DNA of 64,000 nt from Salmonella enterica subsp. houtenae serovar Houten (GTDB lineage: Bacteria; Pseudomonadota; Gammaproteobacteria; Enterobacterales; Enterobacteriaceae), in NCBI GenBank assembly GCA_900478215.1, contig LS483478.1, forward strand, positions 3,844,001 to 3,908,000, given 5' to 3'. Of the stretch, positions 1-9,394 are shown piece by piece; the stretch's first letter is position 1; each line of letters begins with the position of its first letter. Below the pieces are notes generated by a model. The model saw only the letters and a program-made list of their open reading frames with translations, did no database searches and was not told the DNA's origin. Made by a program: the position numbers and the translations under genes.

Positions 1-459
1 GCCATGCGGATAAGGCTCCATCCCCTCTTCATTAAAGGCGTGGATACGAATATTTTTTTGGTATTTGAAGGTTTGCAGCAACCAGCGCAGGCGATCCGAC
101 ACGGTGGGCTGCTGCGACATGGCGCTATCCTCAAACAGTCCGCGATCGCGCGTATCGTCATATCCCATAATGATGTGCAACTCATCCACCTGGCTACAGG
201 CGCGCTGGATCAAATAGATGTGTCCGGTATGCAATGGATAAAATTTACCGAACACCACGCCAATGTTTTTCTGCTGGCGGGGAAATTCCAGCCCCAGAAA
301 ACGGTGTAGCGCCTCCAGTTTTTGCGCGCTGGGACTTTTGATTTTGGCGTTAAGTAACTGACTCAGATACCCCTTGGTCATACCGCTGGCGTCAGCCACC
401 TGTTGCAGGGTGCAACCTTGCTGCTTAATCGCGGTTTTGAGATAGTCGAACGATGACAC
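1..459 (-). CDS. nadR: NadR, NAD-biosynthesis repressor / NMN adenylyltransferase (C-terminus cut by window edge)
   Basis: Only the first 153 codons are inside the window. The start is GTG at 457-459, giving a protein beginning SSFDYLKTAIKQQG after the initiator. A strong ribosome site AGGAGG lies just upstream on the minus strand. Residues ~1-45 form an HTH (QQVADASGMTKGYLSQLL), the DNA-binding part that represses NAD biosynthesis genes. Then comes GVVFGKFYPLHTGHIYLIQRA, whose HTGH is the nucleotidyltransferase signature of the NMN adenylyltransferase domain. The C-terminal ribosylnicotinamide kinase domain known for the family lies beyond coordinate 1. It is the last gene of the serB-radA-nadR order typical of enterics, starting 88 bases after radA ends. 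Confidence 0.97.
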   Translation of the reverse strand, partial: MSSFDYLKTAIKQQGCTLQQVADASGMTKGYLSQLLNAKIKSPSAQKLEALHRFLGLEFPRQQKNIGVVFGKFYPLHTGHIYLIQRACSQVDELHIIMGYDDTRDRGLFEDSAMSQQPTVSDRLRWLLQTFKYQKNIRIHAFNEEGMEPYPHG

Positions 460-547
460 AAGAGCCTCCTGCTGAAAAAGATCGTAGGCCAGGTAAGACG
501 CCCGGCAACGCTACGCCTGGTGACCTACATCAAACACATACAGATTA

Positions 548-1930
548 TTATAAGTCGTCAAAAACGCTTAGCGCATCTGCAAGCTTTTTAACGCCGAACA
601 CCTGCATTCCTTCCGGCGGCTTTTTCGGTACGTTGGCGGCAGGCACAATCGCCCGACGAAAGCCGTGTTTCGCCGCCTCGGAAATACGTTCCTGGCCGCT
701 CGGCACCGGACGGATCTCGCCAGCCAGCCCCACTTCGCCAAACACGACCAGATCCTGCGGCAACGGCCTGTCACGCAGGCTGGAGACCATCGCCAGCAGT
801 AAAGCCAGATCCGCGCTGGTCTCGGTAACTTTCACGCCGCCGACCACGTTGACGAAGACGTCCTGATCCGACATTTGCAGGCCGCCGTGTCGGTGCAGCA
901 CCGCCAGCAGGATCGCCAGACGGTTTTGTTCCAGACCGACCGCCACACGCCTCGGGTTCGCCATCATTGAGTGATCGACCAGCGCCTGAATCTCCACCAA
1001 CAGCGGTCGCGTGCCTTCCCAGACCACCATCACTGAACTGCCGGAAGTCACTTCATCGCCGCGACTTAAAAAGATCGCGGACGGGTTACTCACTTCGCGT
1101 AGCCCCTGTTCGGTCATGGCGAAAACGCCCAGCTCATTGACTGCGCCAAAGCGGTTTTTGTGGCTGCGCAGAGTACGGAAACGAGAATCGGCGTCGCCGT
1201 CCAGCAACACAGAGCAGTCGATACAGTGTTCCAAAACTTTCGGCCCTGCCAACGAACCGTCTTTGGTGACATGGCCGACCATCACGATCGCCACGCCGCG
1301 CGTCTTGGCGAAACGCGTCAGGTAGGCTGCCGTTTCGCGAACCTGAGCGACGCTGCCCGGCGACGACTGAATATCCGCCATATGCATGACCTGGATGGAG
1401 TCAATAACCATTAGCTTCGGCTGCTCTTCTTCCGCAATCAGGCAGATCTGCTCAATGCTGGTTTCGGACAGCATGTTCAAATTCGCCGTCGGCAGGCCGA
1501 GACGGTGCGCGCGCATCGCCACCTGCTGAAGCGACTCTTCGCCGGTGACGTAGAGCGTTTTCATCTGCTCGGCGAGCTTGCACAGGGTTTGCAGCAGCAA
1601 TGTTGATTTGCCCGCGCCGGGATTACCGCCAATAAGAATAGCGCTGCCGGGCACCACGCCGCCGCCCAGCACGCGGTCAAATTCTTTGAAACCAGTAGAA
1701 AAACGCGGTAGCGCTTCAAGACTGATGTCGGACAGTTTCTGAACTTTTGATACACCCGCACTACCGGCGTATCCGCTCAGGCGTTCGTTACGAGCGACAG
1801 TAGGCGATGCGGCGACACGCACTTCCGTGATGGTGTTCCAGGCGTGACAGGCGCTGCACTGCCCCTGCCAGCGTGGGTAATCGGCGCCGCATTCATTACA
1901 GACAAAGGCGCGTTTGGGAGCTTTCGCCAC
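548..1930 (-). CDS. radA: RadA (Sms), branch-migration ATPase of recombinational repair
   Basis: 460 residues, the usual family length. The N-terminus carries a C4 zinc finger (CNEC at ~11-14 and CSAC at ~26-29). A RecA-like ATPase follows, with Walker A GGNPGAGKST near residue 101 and the RadA-specific KNRFG motif near residue 257. The C-terminal third is a Lon-protease-like domain without protease function in this family. RadA processes recombination intermediates with RecA. It sits 42 bases downstream of serB on the same strand and is probably co-transcribed with it. Nothing in the reading frame is broken. Confidence 0.97.
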   Translation of the reverse strand: MAKAPKRAFVCNECGADYPRWQGQCSACHAWNTITEVRVAASPTVARNERLSGYAGSAGVSKVQKLSDISLEALPRFSTGFKEFDRVLGGGVVPGSAILIGGNPGAGKSTLLLQTLCKLAEQMKTLYVTGEESLQQVAMRAHRLGLPTANLNMLSETSIEQICLIAEEEQPKLMVIDSIQVMHMADIQSSPGSVAQVRETAAYLTRFAKTRGVAIVMVGHVTKDGSLAGPKVLEHCIDCSVLLDGDADSRFRTLRSHKNRFGAVNELGVFAMTEQGLREVSNPSAIFLSRGDEVTSGSSVMVVWEGTRPLLVEIQALVDHSMMANPRRVAVGLEQNRLAILLAVLHRHGGLQMSDQDVFVNVVGGVKVTETSADLALLLAMVSSLRDRPLPQDLVVFGEVGLAGEIRPVPSGQERISEAAKHGFRRAIVPAANVPKKPPEGMQVFGVKKLADALSVFDDL

Positions 1931-1972
1931 GGTATACCTCTTTCGTTAACACGTCGCCATCCGGCAATGTTA

Positions 1973-2941
1973 TTATTTCTGATTCATGCTGCCGGAGAGA
2001 ATGCAAAACACGCCCATCAGGTCAGCGTGACGGATCGTAATCTCCGTCTTTTCATTTACTTTTGGCTTGGCATGGAAAGCAATACCTAATCCTGCCGCTT
2101 TGATCATGGGGAGATCGTTAGCGCCGTCGCCAATCGCCACCGTCTGCGCCAGCGGAATTTCATGCTCTTGCGCCAGACGAAGCAAGGTATTGGCTTTATA
2201 CTCCGCGTCCACAATATCGCCGATAACATGGCCGGTAAATTTACCGTCCATGATCTCCAGCTCGTTGGCGACCGCCGCCGTCAGGCGTAGCTGGTCACGC
2301 AGATAATCAGCGAAGAAAGTGAAGCCACCGGACGCGATGGCGACTTTCCAGCCGAGCGTCTCCAGCTTTAGCACCAACTGCGTTAATCCTGGCATCAGGG
2401 GTAAATTCTCGCGCACCTGCCGCAGAATATCGGCATCCGCGCCTTTCAGCGTCGCCACGCGGCTGCGCAGGCTGGCGGTAAAATCAAGCTCGCCGCGCAT
2501 CGCGCGCTCAGTCACTTCAGCCACCTTCTCACCGGTGCCGGCCAGCTTAGCGATTTCATCGATACACTCAATCTGGATCGCCGTGGAATCCATATCCATG
2601 ACCAGCAGCCCCGGCGTGCGCAGATGCGGAATTTTACCCAGCGGCGCGACATCCAGCAGCGCCTCATGCGCCAGCCGCGTCGCTCGCGGCGTTAGCGACC
2701 CCGCCAGGCGAATGACCTGATAATCCTCCACGCACCAGGCGGCGACAATCACCATTGCGGCGCCCAGTGTGGTTTGATATTGAGTTAAACGCTGCTTATC
2801 CAGCCCGCGCCCATACAGCAGCCAACCGCTGCGGCCTGCGTGGTAATCCAGAGGCATCACCTCGTCGCCGCTTAAAGAGAGAGGCAAACCAGGCCATAAA
2901 GAGACATCTTCAGGCAGATCGCACCAGGTAATGTTAGGCAT
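1973..2941 (-). CDS. serB: Phosphoserine phosphatase SerB
   Basis: 322 residues when started at ATG 2941 (MPNITWCDLPEDV). The frame stays open 18 codons further upstream, but the shorter start gives the known enterobacterial length. It removes phosphate from L-phosphoserine, the last step of serine synthesis. The HAD nucleophile motif DMDSTAIQIECIDE is near residue 112. Later motifs are the ASGGF loop and GDGANDLPM, which holds the metal-binding Asp residues. First gene of the serB-radA-nadR group and divergent from ytjB across 116 bases, which must hold both promoters. Confidence 0.97.
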   Translation of the reverse strand: MPNITWCDLPEDVSLWPGLPLSLSGDEVMPLDYHAGRSGWLLYGRGLDKQRLTQYQTTLGAAMVIVAAWCVEDYQVIRLAGSLTPRATRLAHEALLDVAPLGKIPHLRTPGLLVMDMDSTAIQIECIDEIAKLAGTGEKVAEVTERAMRGELDFTASLRSRVATLKGADADILRQVRENLPLMPGLTQLVLKLETLGWKVAIASGGFTFFADYLRDQLRLTAAVANELEIMDGKFTGHVIGDIVDAEYKANTLLRLAQEHEIPLAQTVAIGDGANDLPMIKAAGLGIAFHAKPKVNEKTEITIRHADLMGVFCILSGSMNQK

Positions 2942-3057
2942 TAAAGCTCCTGTAAATCGTTCAGGCCGGTAACCGCCCCGCGGAAAATAACGCATGAGGC
3001 TACCTTGTAACCATCGCTTCTGGCAACATTAAGCCTCAAATTTTCAGCAGGTGGAAT

Positions 3058-3702
3058 ATGGCTCGCGCAAAACTGAAATTTCGGCTGCATCGTGCAGTGA
3101 TTGTATTGTTCTGTCTCACACTGCTTGTCGCGCTCATGCAGGGCGCCTCATGGTTTAGTCAAAACCATCAGCGGCAGCGTAACCCGCAACTGGAAGAACT
3201 GGCCCGCACGCTGGCGCGCCAGGTGACACTCAACATCGCCCCGCTGATGCACAGCGAAACGCCGGATGAAAAACGTATCAACGCCGTGCTGCGTCAGCTC
3301 ACGCAAGCGAGTCGTATTCTGGATGCCGGCGTCTATGATGAGCAGGGCGATCTTATCACTCGCGCTGGCGAAAGCGTCAATGTGCGCGACAGGCTGGCGC
3401 TGGATGGCAAAAAAGCGGGCAGCTACTTTAACCAACAAATTGTCGAACCTATCCAGGGGAAAAACGGCCCATTGGGCTATCTACGTCTGACGCTGGATAC
3501 CCATACCCTGGCGACCGAAGCGAAACAGGTAGATAACACCACCAATATTCTGCGTCTGATGCTACTGCTTTCGCTGGCGATAGGCGTGGTGCTGACGCGC
3601 ACTTTGCTGCAGGGCAAACGTACCCGCTGGCAGCAGTCTCCCTTCCTGTTAACGGCCAGCAAGCCCGTCCCGGAAGAGGAAGAGTGTGAGAAAAAAGAGT
3701 AA
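3058..3702 (+). CDS. ytjB: YtjB (Smp) membrane protein
   Basis: 214 residues. The N-terminus is basic and then hydrophobic (IVLFCLTLLVALMQG), a probable signal anchor. A second membrane segment lies at ~165-182 (ILRLMLLLSLAIGVVLT). Between them is a periplasmic domain of about 120 residues. This is the Smp family next to serB in enterics; its biochemical role is not established. The start follows AGCAGGTGG. lplA follows after 33 bases on the same strand, so the two may share a transcript. Confidence 0.9.
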   Translation: MARAKLKFRLHRAVIVLFCLTLLVALMQGASWFSQNHQRQRNPQLEELARTLARQVTLNIAPLMHSETPDEKRINAVLRQLTQASRILDAGVYDEQGDLITRAGESVNVRDRLALDGKKAGSYFNQQIVEPIQGKNGPLGYLRLTLDTHTLATEAKQVDNTTNILRLMLLLSLAIGVVLTRTLLQGKRTRWQQSPFLLTASKPVPEEEECEKKE

Positions 3703-3735
3703 AATGACGTCCAAATAAAGGTAAGGGAAACCACC

Positions 3736-4752
3736 ATGACAACGTTACGCCTGCTTATCTCTGACTCTTACGATCCCTGGTTTAACCTGGCGGTAGAAGA
3801 GTGCATTTTCCGCCAAATGCCCGCCACCCAGCGGGTACTGTTCTTGTGGCGTAACGCGGATACTGTGGTTATCGGTCGTGCGCAAAATCCGTGGAAAGAG
3901 TGTAATACTCGCCGCATGGAAGACGATAATGTGCGCCTGGCTCGCCGCAGCAGCGGCGGTGGTGCGGTATTCCATGACCTCGGCAATACCTGCTTTACCT
4001 TTATGGCCGGTAAACCGGAGTACGATAAAACCATCTCCACCCATATTGTGCTCGCGGCGCTAAACTCGCTGGGCGTCACGGCAGAAGCCTCCGGACGTAA
4101 CGATCTGGTGGTGAAAACCGCCGAAGGCGACCGCAAAGTCTCCGGCTCCGCCTACCGCGAAACCAAAGATCGCGGCTTTCATCACGGTACGCTGTTGCTG
4201 AACGCGGATCTCAGTCGTCTGGCGAATTACCTCAATCCGGACAAGAAAAAACTGGCCGCTAAAGGCATTACTTCTGTGCGCTCACGCGTCGCGAATCTCA
4301 CCGAACTGCTGCCAGCCATCACTCATGAACGCGTGTGCGCCGCGGTCATGGAGGCCTTTTTCGCGCATTATGGCGAGTGCGTCGAAGCGGAAGTGATCTC
4401 ACCAGACAAAACGCCGGATCTGCCCAACTTTGCGGAGACATTCGCCCGGCAGAGCAGTTGGGAGTGGAACTTCGGCCAGGCGCCTGCATTTTCACATCTG
4501 TTGGATGAGCGCTTCACCTGGGGCGGCGTAGAGCTGCATTTCGACGTCGAGAAAGGCTGTATTACCCGCGCGCAAGTTTTTACCGACAGTCTGAATCCAG
4601 CGCCGCTGGAAGCGCTGGCGGAGAGGTTACAGGGCTGTCAATACCGCGCGGAGGCGCTGCAACAGGCGTGTGATGCGCTACGGGTAGATTTTCCTGAGCA
4701 GGAAAAAGAGTTACAGGAGCTGTCGGCGTGGATAGCGGGCGCGGTACGGTAG
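3736..4752 (+). CDS. lplA: Lipoate-protein ligase A
   Basis: 338 residues, full length. It uses ATP to activate lipoate or octanoate and attaches it to the lipoyl domains of 2-oxoacid dehydrogenases and the glycine cleavage H protein. Seen: the lipoate-binding RRSSGGGAVFHDLGNTCFTF stretch at ~70-90 and KVSGSAYRETKDRGFHHGTLL at ~133-153, which holds the catalytic lysine region. Both are conserved in LplA. The C-terminal accessory domain (~250-338) is intact. The ribosome site AAGGTAAGGG precedes the ATG. Transcription probably ends in the REP cluster just downstream. Confidence 0.97.
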   Translation: MTTLRLLISDSYDPWFNLAVEECIFRQMPATQRVLFLWRNADTVVIGRAQNPWKECNTRRMEDDNVRLARRSSGGGAVFHDLGNTCFTFMAGKPEYDKTISTHIVLAALNSLGVTAEASGRNDLVVKTAEGDRKVSGSAYRETKDRGFHHGTLLLNADLSRLANYLNPDKKKLAAKGITSVRSRVANLTELLPAITHERVCAAVMEAFFAHYGECVEAEVISPDKTPDLPNFAETFARQSSWEWNFGQAPAFSHLLDERFTWGGVELHFDVEKGCITRAQVFTDSLNPAPLEALAERLQGCQYRAEALQQACDALRVDFPEQEKELQELSAWIAGAVR

Positions 4753-4757
4753 GCATT

Positions 4758-4829
4758 TGCCGAATGGCGGCTACGCCTTCTCCGGCCTACGGAACGTTGT
4801 AGGCCCGGTAAGCGAAGCCGCCACCGGGC
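4758..4829. repeat. BIME: two REP palindromes between lplA and deoD
   Basis: Two convergent-gene REP units. GCCGAATGGCGGC...TCCGGCCTAC is at 4758-4790, and TAGGCCCGGTAAGC...GCCACCGGGC is at 4800-4829. Both contain the GC-rich imperfect stems typical of enterobacterial REP elements, which stabilise 3' ends and bind gyrase or IHF. It lies between the convergent ends of lplA and deoD and probably acts as a shared 3' end structure. Confidence 0.85.
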
Positions 4830-4840
4830 ACAACACAATC

Positions 4841-5560
4841 TTACTCTTTATCGCCCAGCAGTACAGATTCCAGCGCGATTTTGATCATGTCGTCGAAGGT
4901 GGTCTGACGTTCAGCGGCCGTGGTCTGCTCATGAGTACGGATATGGTCGGACACGGTGCAGATGGTCAGCGCTTTCGCCCCGAACTCAGCCGCGACGCCG
5001 TAGATACCTGCCGCTTCCATTTCCACGCCCAGAATGCCGTATTTTTCCATCACGTCGAACATATCGCCTTCCGGCGAGTAGAACAAATCGGCAGAGAACA
5101 GATTACCGACGCGCGCGTCAACGCCCAGCGCTTTCGCTGCGTCTACCGCGTTACGAACCATGCCGAAATCAGCAATCGCCGCGAAATCGTGATCTTTAAA
5201 ACGAATACGGTTAACTTTGGAGTCGGTGCAAGCCCCCATCCCGATCACTACGTCGCGCAGTTTAACGTCCATACGTACGGCGCCGCAGGAGCCAACACGA
5301 ATAATTTTCTTCACGCCGAAATCGGTGATTAACTCTTTGGTGTAGATGGAGCAGGACGGAATGCCCATACCGTGACCCATCACTGAAATCTTACGGCCTT
5401 TGTAAGTGCCGGTAAAACCTAACATACCGCGCACATTGTTCACTTCACGCACGTCTTCAAGGAAAGTTTCAGCAATATGTTTCGCACGCAGCGGGTCGCC
5501 CGGCATCAAAACGACGTCAGCGAAATCGCCCATTTCTGCATTAATATGTGGGGTAGCCAT
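4841..5560 (-). CDS. deoD: Purine nucleoside phosphorylase DeoD
   Basis: 239 residues, the standard length of the hexameric bacterial enzyme. It cleaves purine (deoxy)nucleosides with phosphate to base plus (deoxy)ribose-1-phosphate. The N-terminus MATPHINAEMGDFADVVLMPGDPLRA holds the phosphate-binding GDPLRA loop. The MGxGMGIPS motif (GHGMGIPSCSIY) is at ~63-74. VEMEAAGIYG near residue 178 and SDH near 204 form the nucleoside site. Last gene of deoCABD; it follows deoB after 75 bases that contain a REP unit. Confidence 0.98.
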   Translation of the reverse strand: MATPHINAEMGDFADVVLMPGDPLRAKHIAETFLEDVREVNNVRGMLGFTGTYKGRKISVMGHGMGIPSCSIYTKELITDFGVKKIIRVGSCGAVRMDVKLRDVVIGMGACTDSKVNRIRFKDHDFAAIADFGMVRNAVDAAKALGVDARVGNLFSADLFYSPEGDMFDVMEKYGILGVEMEAAGIYGVAAEFGAKALTICTVSDHIRTHEQTTAAERQTTFDDMIKIALESVLLGDKE

Positions 5561-5594
5561 TATTATTTCCTTTTAATTAATCAAACACCTTTAC

Positions 5595-5628
5595 AGGCGT
5601 AGGCCCGGTAAGTTAAGCGCCACCGGGC
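5595..5628. repeat. REP unit between deoB and deoD
   Basis: A single REP palindrome, GCGTAGGCCCGGTAAG...GCGCCACCGGGC, lies inside the deo operon between deoB and deoD. Intercistronic REPs of this type are known to stabilise the upstream message and can unbalance expression of the two genes. Confidence 0.8.
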
Positions 5629-5635
5629 AATAACA

Positions 5636-6859
5636 TCAGAACATAGCTTTGCCATATTCCATATCGGAGGTACCAAAGTATTTCGCCAGCGTCTGGCCGA
5701 TATCCGCGAAGGTTTCGCGGTGGCCCAGCGAACCCGGTTTCACTTTCGGGCCGTAGATCAGCACCGGAATGTGTTCGCGGGTATGGTCAGTCCCTGTCCA
5801 GGTCGGGTCACAGCCGTGGTCAGCAGTCAGGATCAGAATGTCGTCTTCCCCCACCAGTTCCATCAGTTCCGGCAGGCGGCGGTCGAACAGTTCCAGACCC
5901 GCCGCATAGCCCGCGACATCGCGACGGTGCCCCCAGGAGGAGTCGAAGTCAACGAAGTTAGTGAAGACGATAGTTTTATCGCCCGCGTCTTTCATCTCTT
6001 TGATAGTGGCGTCGAACAGCGCGTCCAGACCGGTCGCTTTCACTTTTTTGGTGATACCGCAGTTAGCGTAGATATCGGCAATCTTACCCACGGAAACCAC
6101 ATGGCCCTGTTTTTCATCGACCAGTTTCTGTAATACGGTCGGCGCTGGCGGCTCAACGGCCAGATCGTGACGGTTGCCGGTACGCTGGAAGTTACCGGCT
6201 TTGTCGCCAATAAACGGACGCGCGATCACGCGGCCAATGTTGTAACCGCCTTCGGTCAGCTCTTCACGGGCGATTTCACACAGCTCGTAGAGTTTATCCA
6301 GACCAAAGGTCTCTTCGTGGCAGGCAATCTGGAACACGGAGTCGGCGGAGGTATAGAAAATCGGCTTGCCGGTTTTCATGTGCTCTTCGCCAAGCTTGTC
6401 CAGAATAACGGTACCGGAAGAGTGGCAGTTACCGAGATAGCCAGGCAGGTTGGCGCGTTTCACCAGCTTATCCAGCAGTTCCTGCGGAAAGCTGTTTTCG
6501 TGATCGCTGAAATAGCCCCAGTCGAACAGCACCGGCACGCCAGCGATTTCCCAGTGACCAGACGGCGTATCTTTGCCGGAAGACAGTTCGTGCGCCCATG
6601 CGTATGCGCCAATGACGTCCGCGTTGCCATCCATACCGGCGGCAATTTTGCCGGTAGAGCCTTCATGCGCTTTCACCAGACCCAGACGAGTCAGGTTAGG
6701 CAGATTCAGCGGGCCCTTACGGCCATTGTCAGCTTCGCCTTTGGCGCAAGCTTCTGCGATATGGCCCAGCGTGTCGGAACCTACGTCGCCAAAGCGATCC
6801 GCGTCTTCAGTAGCGCCGATGCCGAATGAGTCCAGCACCATAATAAATGCACGTTTCAT
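5636..6859 (-). CDS. deoB: Phosphopentomutase DeoB
   Basis: 407 residues, full length. It interconverts (deoxy)ribose-1-phosphate and (deoxy)ribose-5-phosphate, linking DeoA and DeoD products to DeoC. It belongs to the alkaline-phosphatase superfamily. The metal-site motif MVLDSFGIGATEDA is at the N-terminus (Asp10 region). The conserved TADHGCDPTWTGTDHTREHIP block near residues 339-359 supplies the other Mn-binding residues. The Thr near residue 97 in SSGKDTPSGHWE is the phosphorylated residue of the family. Third gene of the deoCABD transcript. Confidence 0.98.
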   Translation of the reverse strand: MKRAFIMVLDSFGIGATEDADRFGDVGSDTLGHIAEACAKGEADNGRKGPLNLPNLTRLGLVKAHEGSTGKIAAGMDGNADVIGAYAWAHELSSGKDTPSGHWEIAGVPVLFDWGYFSDHENSFPQELLDKLVKRANLPGYLGNCHSSGTVILDKLGEEHMKTGKPIFYTSADSVFQIACHEETFGLDKLYELCEIAREELTEGGYNIGRVIARPFIGDKAGNFQRTGNRHDLAVEPPAPTVLQKLVDEKQGHVVSVGKIADIYANCGITKKVKATGLDALFDATIKEMKDAGDKTIVFTNFVDFDSSWGHRRDVAGYAAGLELFDRRLPELMELVGEDDILILTADHGCDPTWTGTDHTREHIPVLIYGPKVKPGSLGHRETFADIGQTLAKYFGTSDMEYGKAMF

Positions 6860-6910
6860 ATCTTCTCCGTACTTAGTGCTTCAAAAATAATTGATCAGAT
6901 CAGTATACAA

Positions 6911-8233
6911 CTATTCAGTAATTCGACGATAGACCGAAGGTGTGCTTACTGGCGCTTTATCGTCAAGGATAATTGCCGCTTTAACGGCCCTCGCCGCTTC
7001 CTGCCAGCTTGCTTCGTCTTTGGCATGAATCACCGCCAGCGGTCGCTGTCCATCAATGCTATCGCCCAGACGCGCCATATCGGTAAAGCCAACGCTGTAG
7101 TCAATGGCGTCTGAGGCCTGGCGACGACCGCCGCCCATCGAGACCACCGCCATACCCAGCGCTCGCGTATCCATCGCGCTGACAAACCCTTCGGTATCAG
7201 CATATACCGCTTTGCTCAACATAGCGGCCGGCAGGTATTTATCATAGTTCTCAACGAAATCGACCGGGCCTTTCTGCGCTGCCACCATGCGGCCAAAAAT
7301 CTCTGCCGCTTTGCCGTTATCCAGCACCGCCTGCAATTTCGCCCGCGCTTGCGCATCATCTTCAGCAAGCTGACCGGAGATCAGCATTTCGACGCACAGC
7401 GCCATGGTGACGTCAAACAAGCGCGGATTGCGATACTCGCCAGTCAGAAACTGCACCGCTTCGCGCACTTCTACCGCGTTACCGGCGCTGGAGGCCAGCA
7501 CCTGGTTCATATCGGTTAACAACGCCGTGGTGCGGACACCCGCGCCGTTCGCCACGCCGACGATCGCTTCAGCCAGCGCTTCAGAGAGTTCATAGGTCGG
7601 CATAAACGCGCCGCTGCCGACTTTTACGTCCATCACCAGCGCGTCCAGCCCTTCGGCCAGTTTTTTGGCGAGAATGGAACCGGTAATCAGCGGGATAGAA
7701 TCCACCGTCGCAGTAATATCGCGGGTGGCGTAAAAACGTTTGTCCGCTGGTGCAAGCGAGCTGGTTTGCCCAATAATCGCCACACCCACGTCTTGAATAA
7801 TCTCGCGGAAACGGTTGTCGTCCGGGAAGATATCGAAGCCCGGAATCGCTTCCAGTTTATCGAGCGTACCGCCAGTGTGTCCGAGGCCGCGACCGGAGAT
7901 CATCGGCACATAACCGCCGCAGGCCGCTACCATTGGCCCCAGCATCAGAGACGTCACGTCCCCCACGCCGCCGGTCGAGTGCTTATCGACAATCGGGCCA
8001 TTGAGATTCAGGCTTTTCCAGTCGAGAACGGTACCTGAATCCCGCATCGCCATGGTCAGCGAAACGCGTTCCGGCATGGTCATATCGTGGAAGAAAATGG
8101 TCATCGCCAGGGCGGCTATTTGCCCTTCCGAGATGGTGTTATCACGAATACCATTGATAAAGAAGCGAATTTCTTCATCGCTCAGCGCATGACCGTCACG
8201 TTTTTTACGAATTATTTCTTGTGCGAGAAACAC
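6911..8233 (-). CDS. deoA: Thymidine phosphorylase DeoA
   Basis: 440 residues. It converts thymidine and phosphate to thymine and 2-deoxyribose-1-phosphate. The start is GTG at 8231-8233 after a strong AGGAGG, giving the expected [19 protein letters not shown] beginning. The glycosyltransferase family 3 signature [14 protein letters not shown] is at ~82-95, with the phosphate-binding KHSTGG loop. [16 protein letters not shown] follows at ~113-128. Second gene of the deo operon, separated from deoC by a REP cluster. Confidence 0.98.
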
Positions 8234-8273
8234 GGTACCCTCCTGAGGGAAAAGAGTAGAAGGCTGGCTGTAA

Positions 8274-8340
8274 GCCTGATAAGCGAAACGCCATCAGGCC
8301 TAATGTGCCGGATGGCGGCTAACGCCTATCCGGCCTACAA
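8274..8340. repeat. BIME: two REP units between deoC and deoA
   Basis: The first REP is GCCTGATAAGCG...CGCCATCAGGC (8274-8299). The second, GCCGGATGGCGGC...CGCCTATCCGGC, runs 8308-8335, followed by CTACA. They are arranged as a pair inside the deo operon. No gene is lost in this 122-base gap. Confidence 0.85.
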
Positions 8341-8355
8341 CGGGTAACGCAACAA

Positions 8356-9135
8356 TTAATAGCTGCTGGCGCTCTTACCGTCGCCGTGACCCAGCGCTTT
8401 CAGCAGGCTTGCCAACAGGCTGGAGGCGCCAAAGCGGTAGTGACGAGAGTCTGCCCAGTCAGCGCCAAACAGTTCATCGGCGATAGCAAGGAATTTCTGC
8501 GCGTCTTCCGCGGTACGTACGCCGCCTGCCGGTTTAAAGCCTACGGTTTTTTCCACGCCCATATCGCGGATCACTTCCATCATGATACGCGCGCTTTCCG
8601 GGGTGGCGTTTACCGGTACTTTACCGGTAGAGGTTTTGATAAAGTCTGCGCCCGCTTTAATAGAAATTTCAGAGGCTTTACGAATCAGCGCCTCTTCTTT
8701 CAGCTCGCCGGTTTCGATGATCACTTTAAGCAACACGTTCGCCGCGGCGCACGCGTCTTTACAGGCTTTCACCAGATCAAAACCAATCTGCTCATTACCC
8801 GCCATCAACGCGCGGTACGGGAAAACGACATCAACTTCGTCAGCGCCGTAGGCAATCGCCGCGCGGGTTTCCGCCAGCGCAATATCGATGTCATCATTGC
8901 CATGCGGGAAGTTAGTCACCGTGGCAATGCGGATTTCCGGCGTACCTTGCTCTTTGAGAGTTTTACGCGCAATTGGGATGAAACGCGGGTAAATACAAAT
9001 CGCCGCCGTATTTCCAACCGGGGTTTTTGCCTGATGGCACAGAGCGATCACTTTTTCATTGGTGTCGTCATCGTTCAGCGTGGTCAGATCCATCAGTTTG
9101 AGCGCACGCAGGCTGCTTGCTTTTAAATCAGTCAT
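8356..9135 (-). CDS. deoC: Deoxyribose-phosphate aldolase DeoC
   Basis: 259 residues from ATG 9135 (MTDLKASSLRALKLMDLTTL). An in-frame ATG 12 codons upstream is less likely because the shorter form matches the family. It splits 2-deoxyribose-5-phosphate to glyceraldehyde-3-phosphate and acetaldehyde. The class I aldolase Schiff-base lysine lies in DFIKTSTGKVPVNAT (~163-177). Asp in GADEVDVVFPYRA (~97-109) and Lys in GFKPAGGVRT (~199-208) complete the site. First gene of deoCABD, preceded by the deoP2 control region. Confidence 0.98.
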   Translation of the reverse strand: MTDLKASSLRALKLMDLTTLNDDDTNEKVIALCHQAKTPVGNTAAICIYPRFIPIARKTLKEQGTPEIRIATVTNFPHGNDDIDIALAETRAAIAYGADEVDVVFPYRALMAGNEQIGFDLVKACKDACAAANVLLKVIIETGELKEEALIRKASEISIKAGADFIKTSTGKVPVNATPESARIMMEVIRDMGVEKTVGFKPAGGVRTAEDAQKFLAIADELFGADWADSRHYRFGASSLLASLLKALGHGDGKSASSY

Positions 9136-9181
9136 GACATTCTCCAACGGCATTGCCGTATAAAATTTCACCTTGCGAGTC

Positions 9182-9197
9182 TGTTAGTATTCTAACA
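9182..9197. promoter_or_regulatory. DeoR operator at deoP2 (deoO2)
   Basis: The palindrome TGTTAGTATTCTAACA lies 47 bases upstream of the deoC start. On the deo strand it reads TGTTAGAATACTAACA, the operator form known for DeoR. It is probably the promoter-proximal site repressed when deoxyribose-5-phosphate is absent. Confidence 0.9.
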
Positions 9198-9208
9198 TCC
9201 ACTCGCGA

Positions 9209-9230
9209 TTACACTTCGATATACATCACA
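9209..9230 (-). promoter_or_regulatory. CRP site 1 of deoP2
   Basis: On the deo strand it reads TGTGATGTATATCGAAGTGTAA. The left half TGTGA is perfect and the right half is weaker. It matches the promoter-proximal cAMP-CRP site known at deoP2 of E. coli, where CytR binds between two CRP sites. Confidence 0.8.
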
Positions 9231-9251
9231 GTTAATGAAAACTACGTACAA

Positions 9252-9273
9252 ATTTGCATTACTGTAATGGGAT
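9252..9273 (-). promoter_or_regulatory. CRP site 2 of deoP2 (weak)
   Basis: On the deo strand the segment reads CCCATTACAGTAATGCAAAT. It lies about 43 bases (four helical turns) upstream of CRP site 1, close to the spacing of the two CRP/CytR sites at deoP2 in E. coli. The sequence is a poor CRP match by itself; position and similarity to E. coli support the call. Confidence 0.6.
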
Positions 9274-9394
9274 CTGAATCAAATTATTTACCCATCATTG
9301 CCCGTTCTCCAGGCAGTAAGCGCATCAGGATCAAAGTCGGTCTGCCGCCATTTTCTACAATAGCGCATCGTCCCGGCATAAAGAGGAAACGAAG

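Noticed and set aside
4757..5332. 191-codon plus-strand frame opposite deoD
   Set aside because: Antisense to deoD. Its start lies in the REP cluster, and the translation has no family features.
6167..6829. 220-codon plus-strand frame opposite deoB
   Set aside because: Shadow of the deoB coding strand; no ribosome site and no domain.
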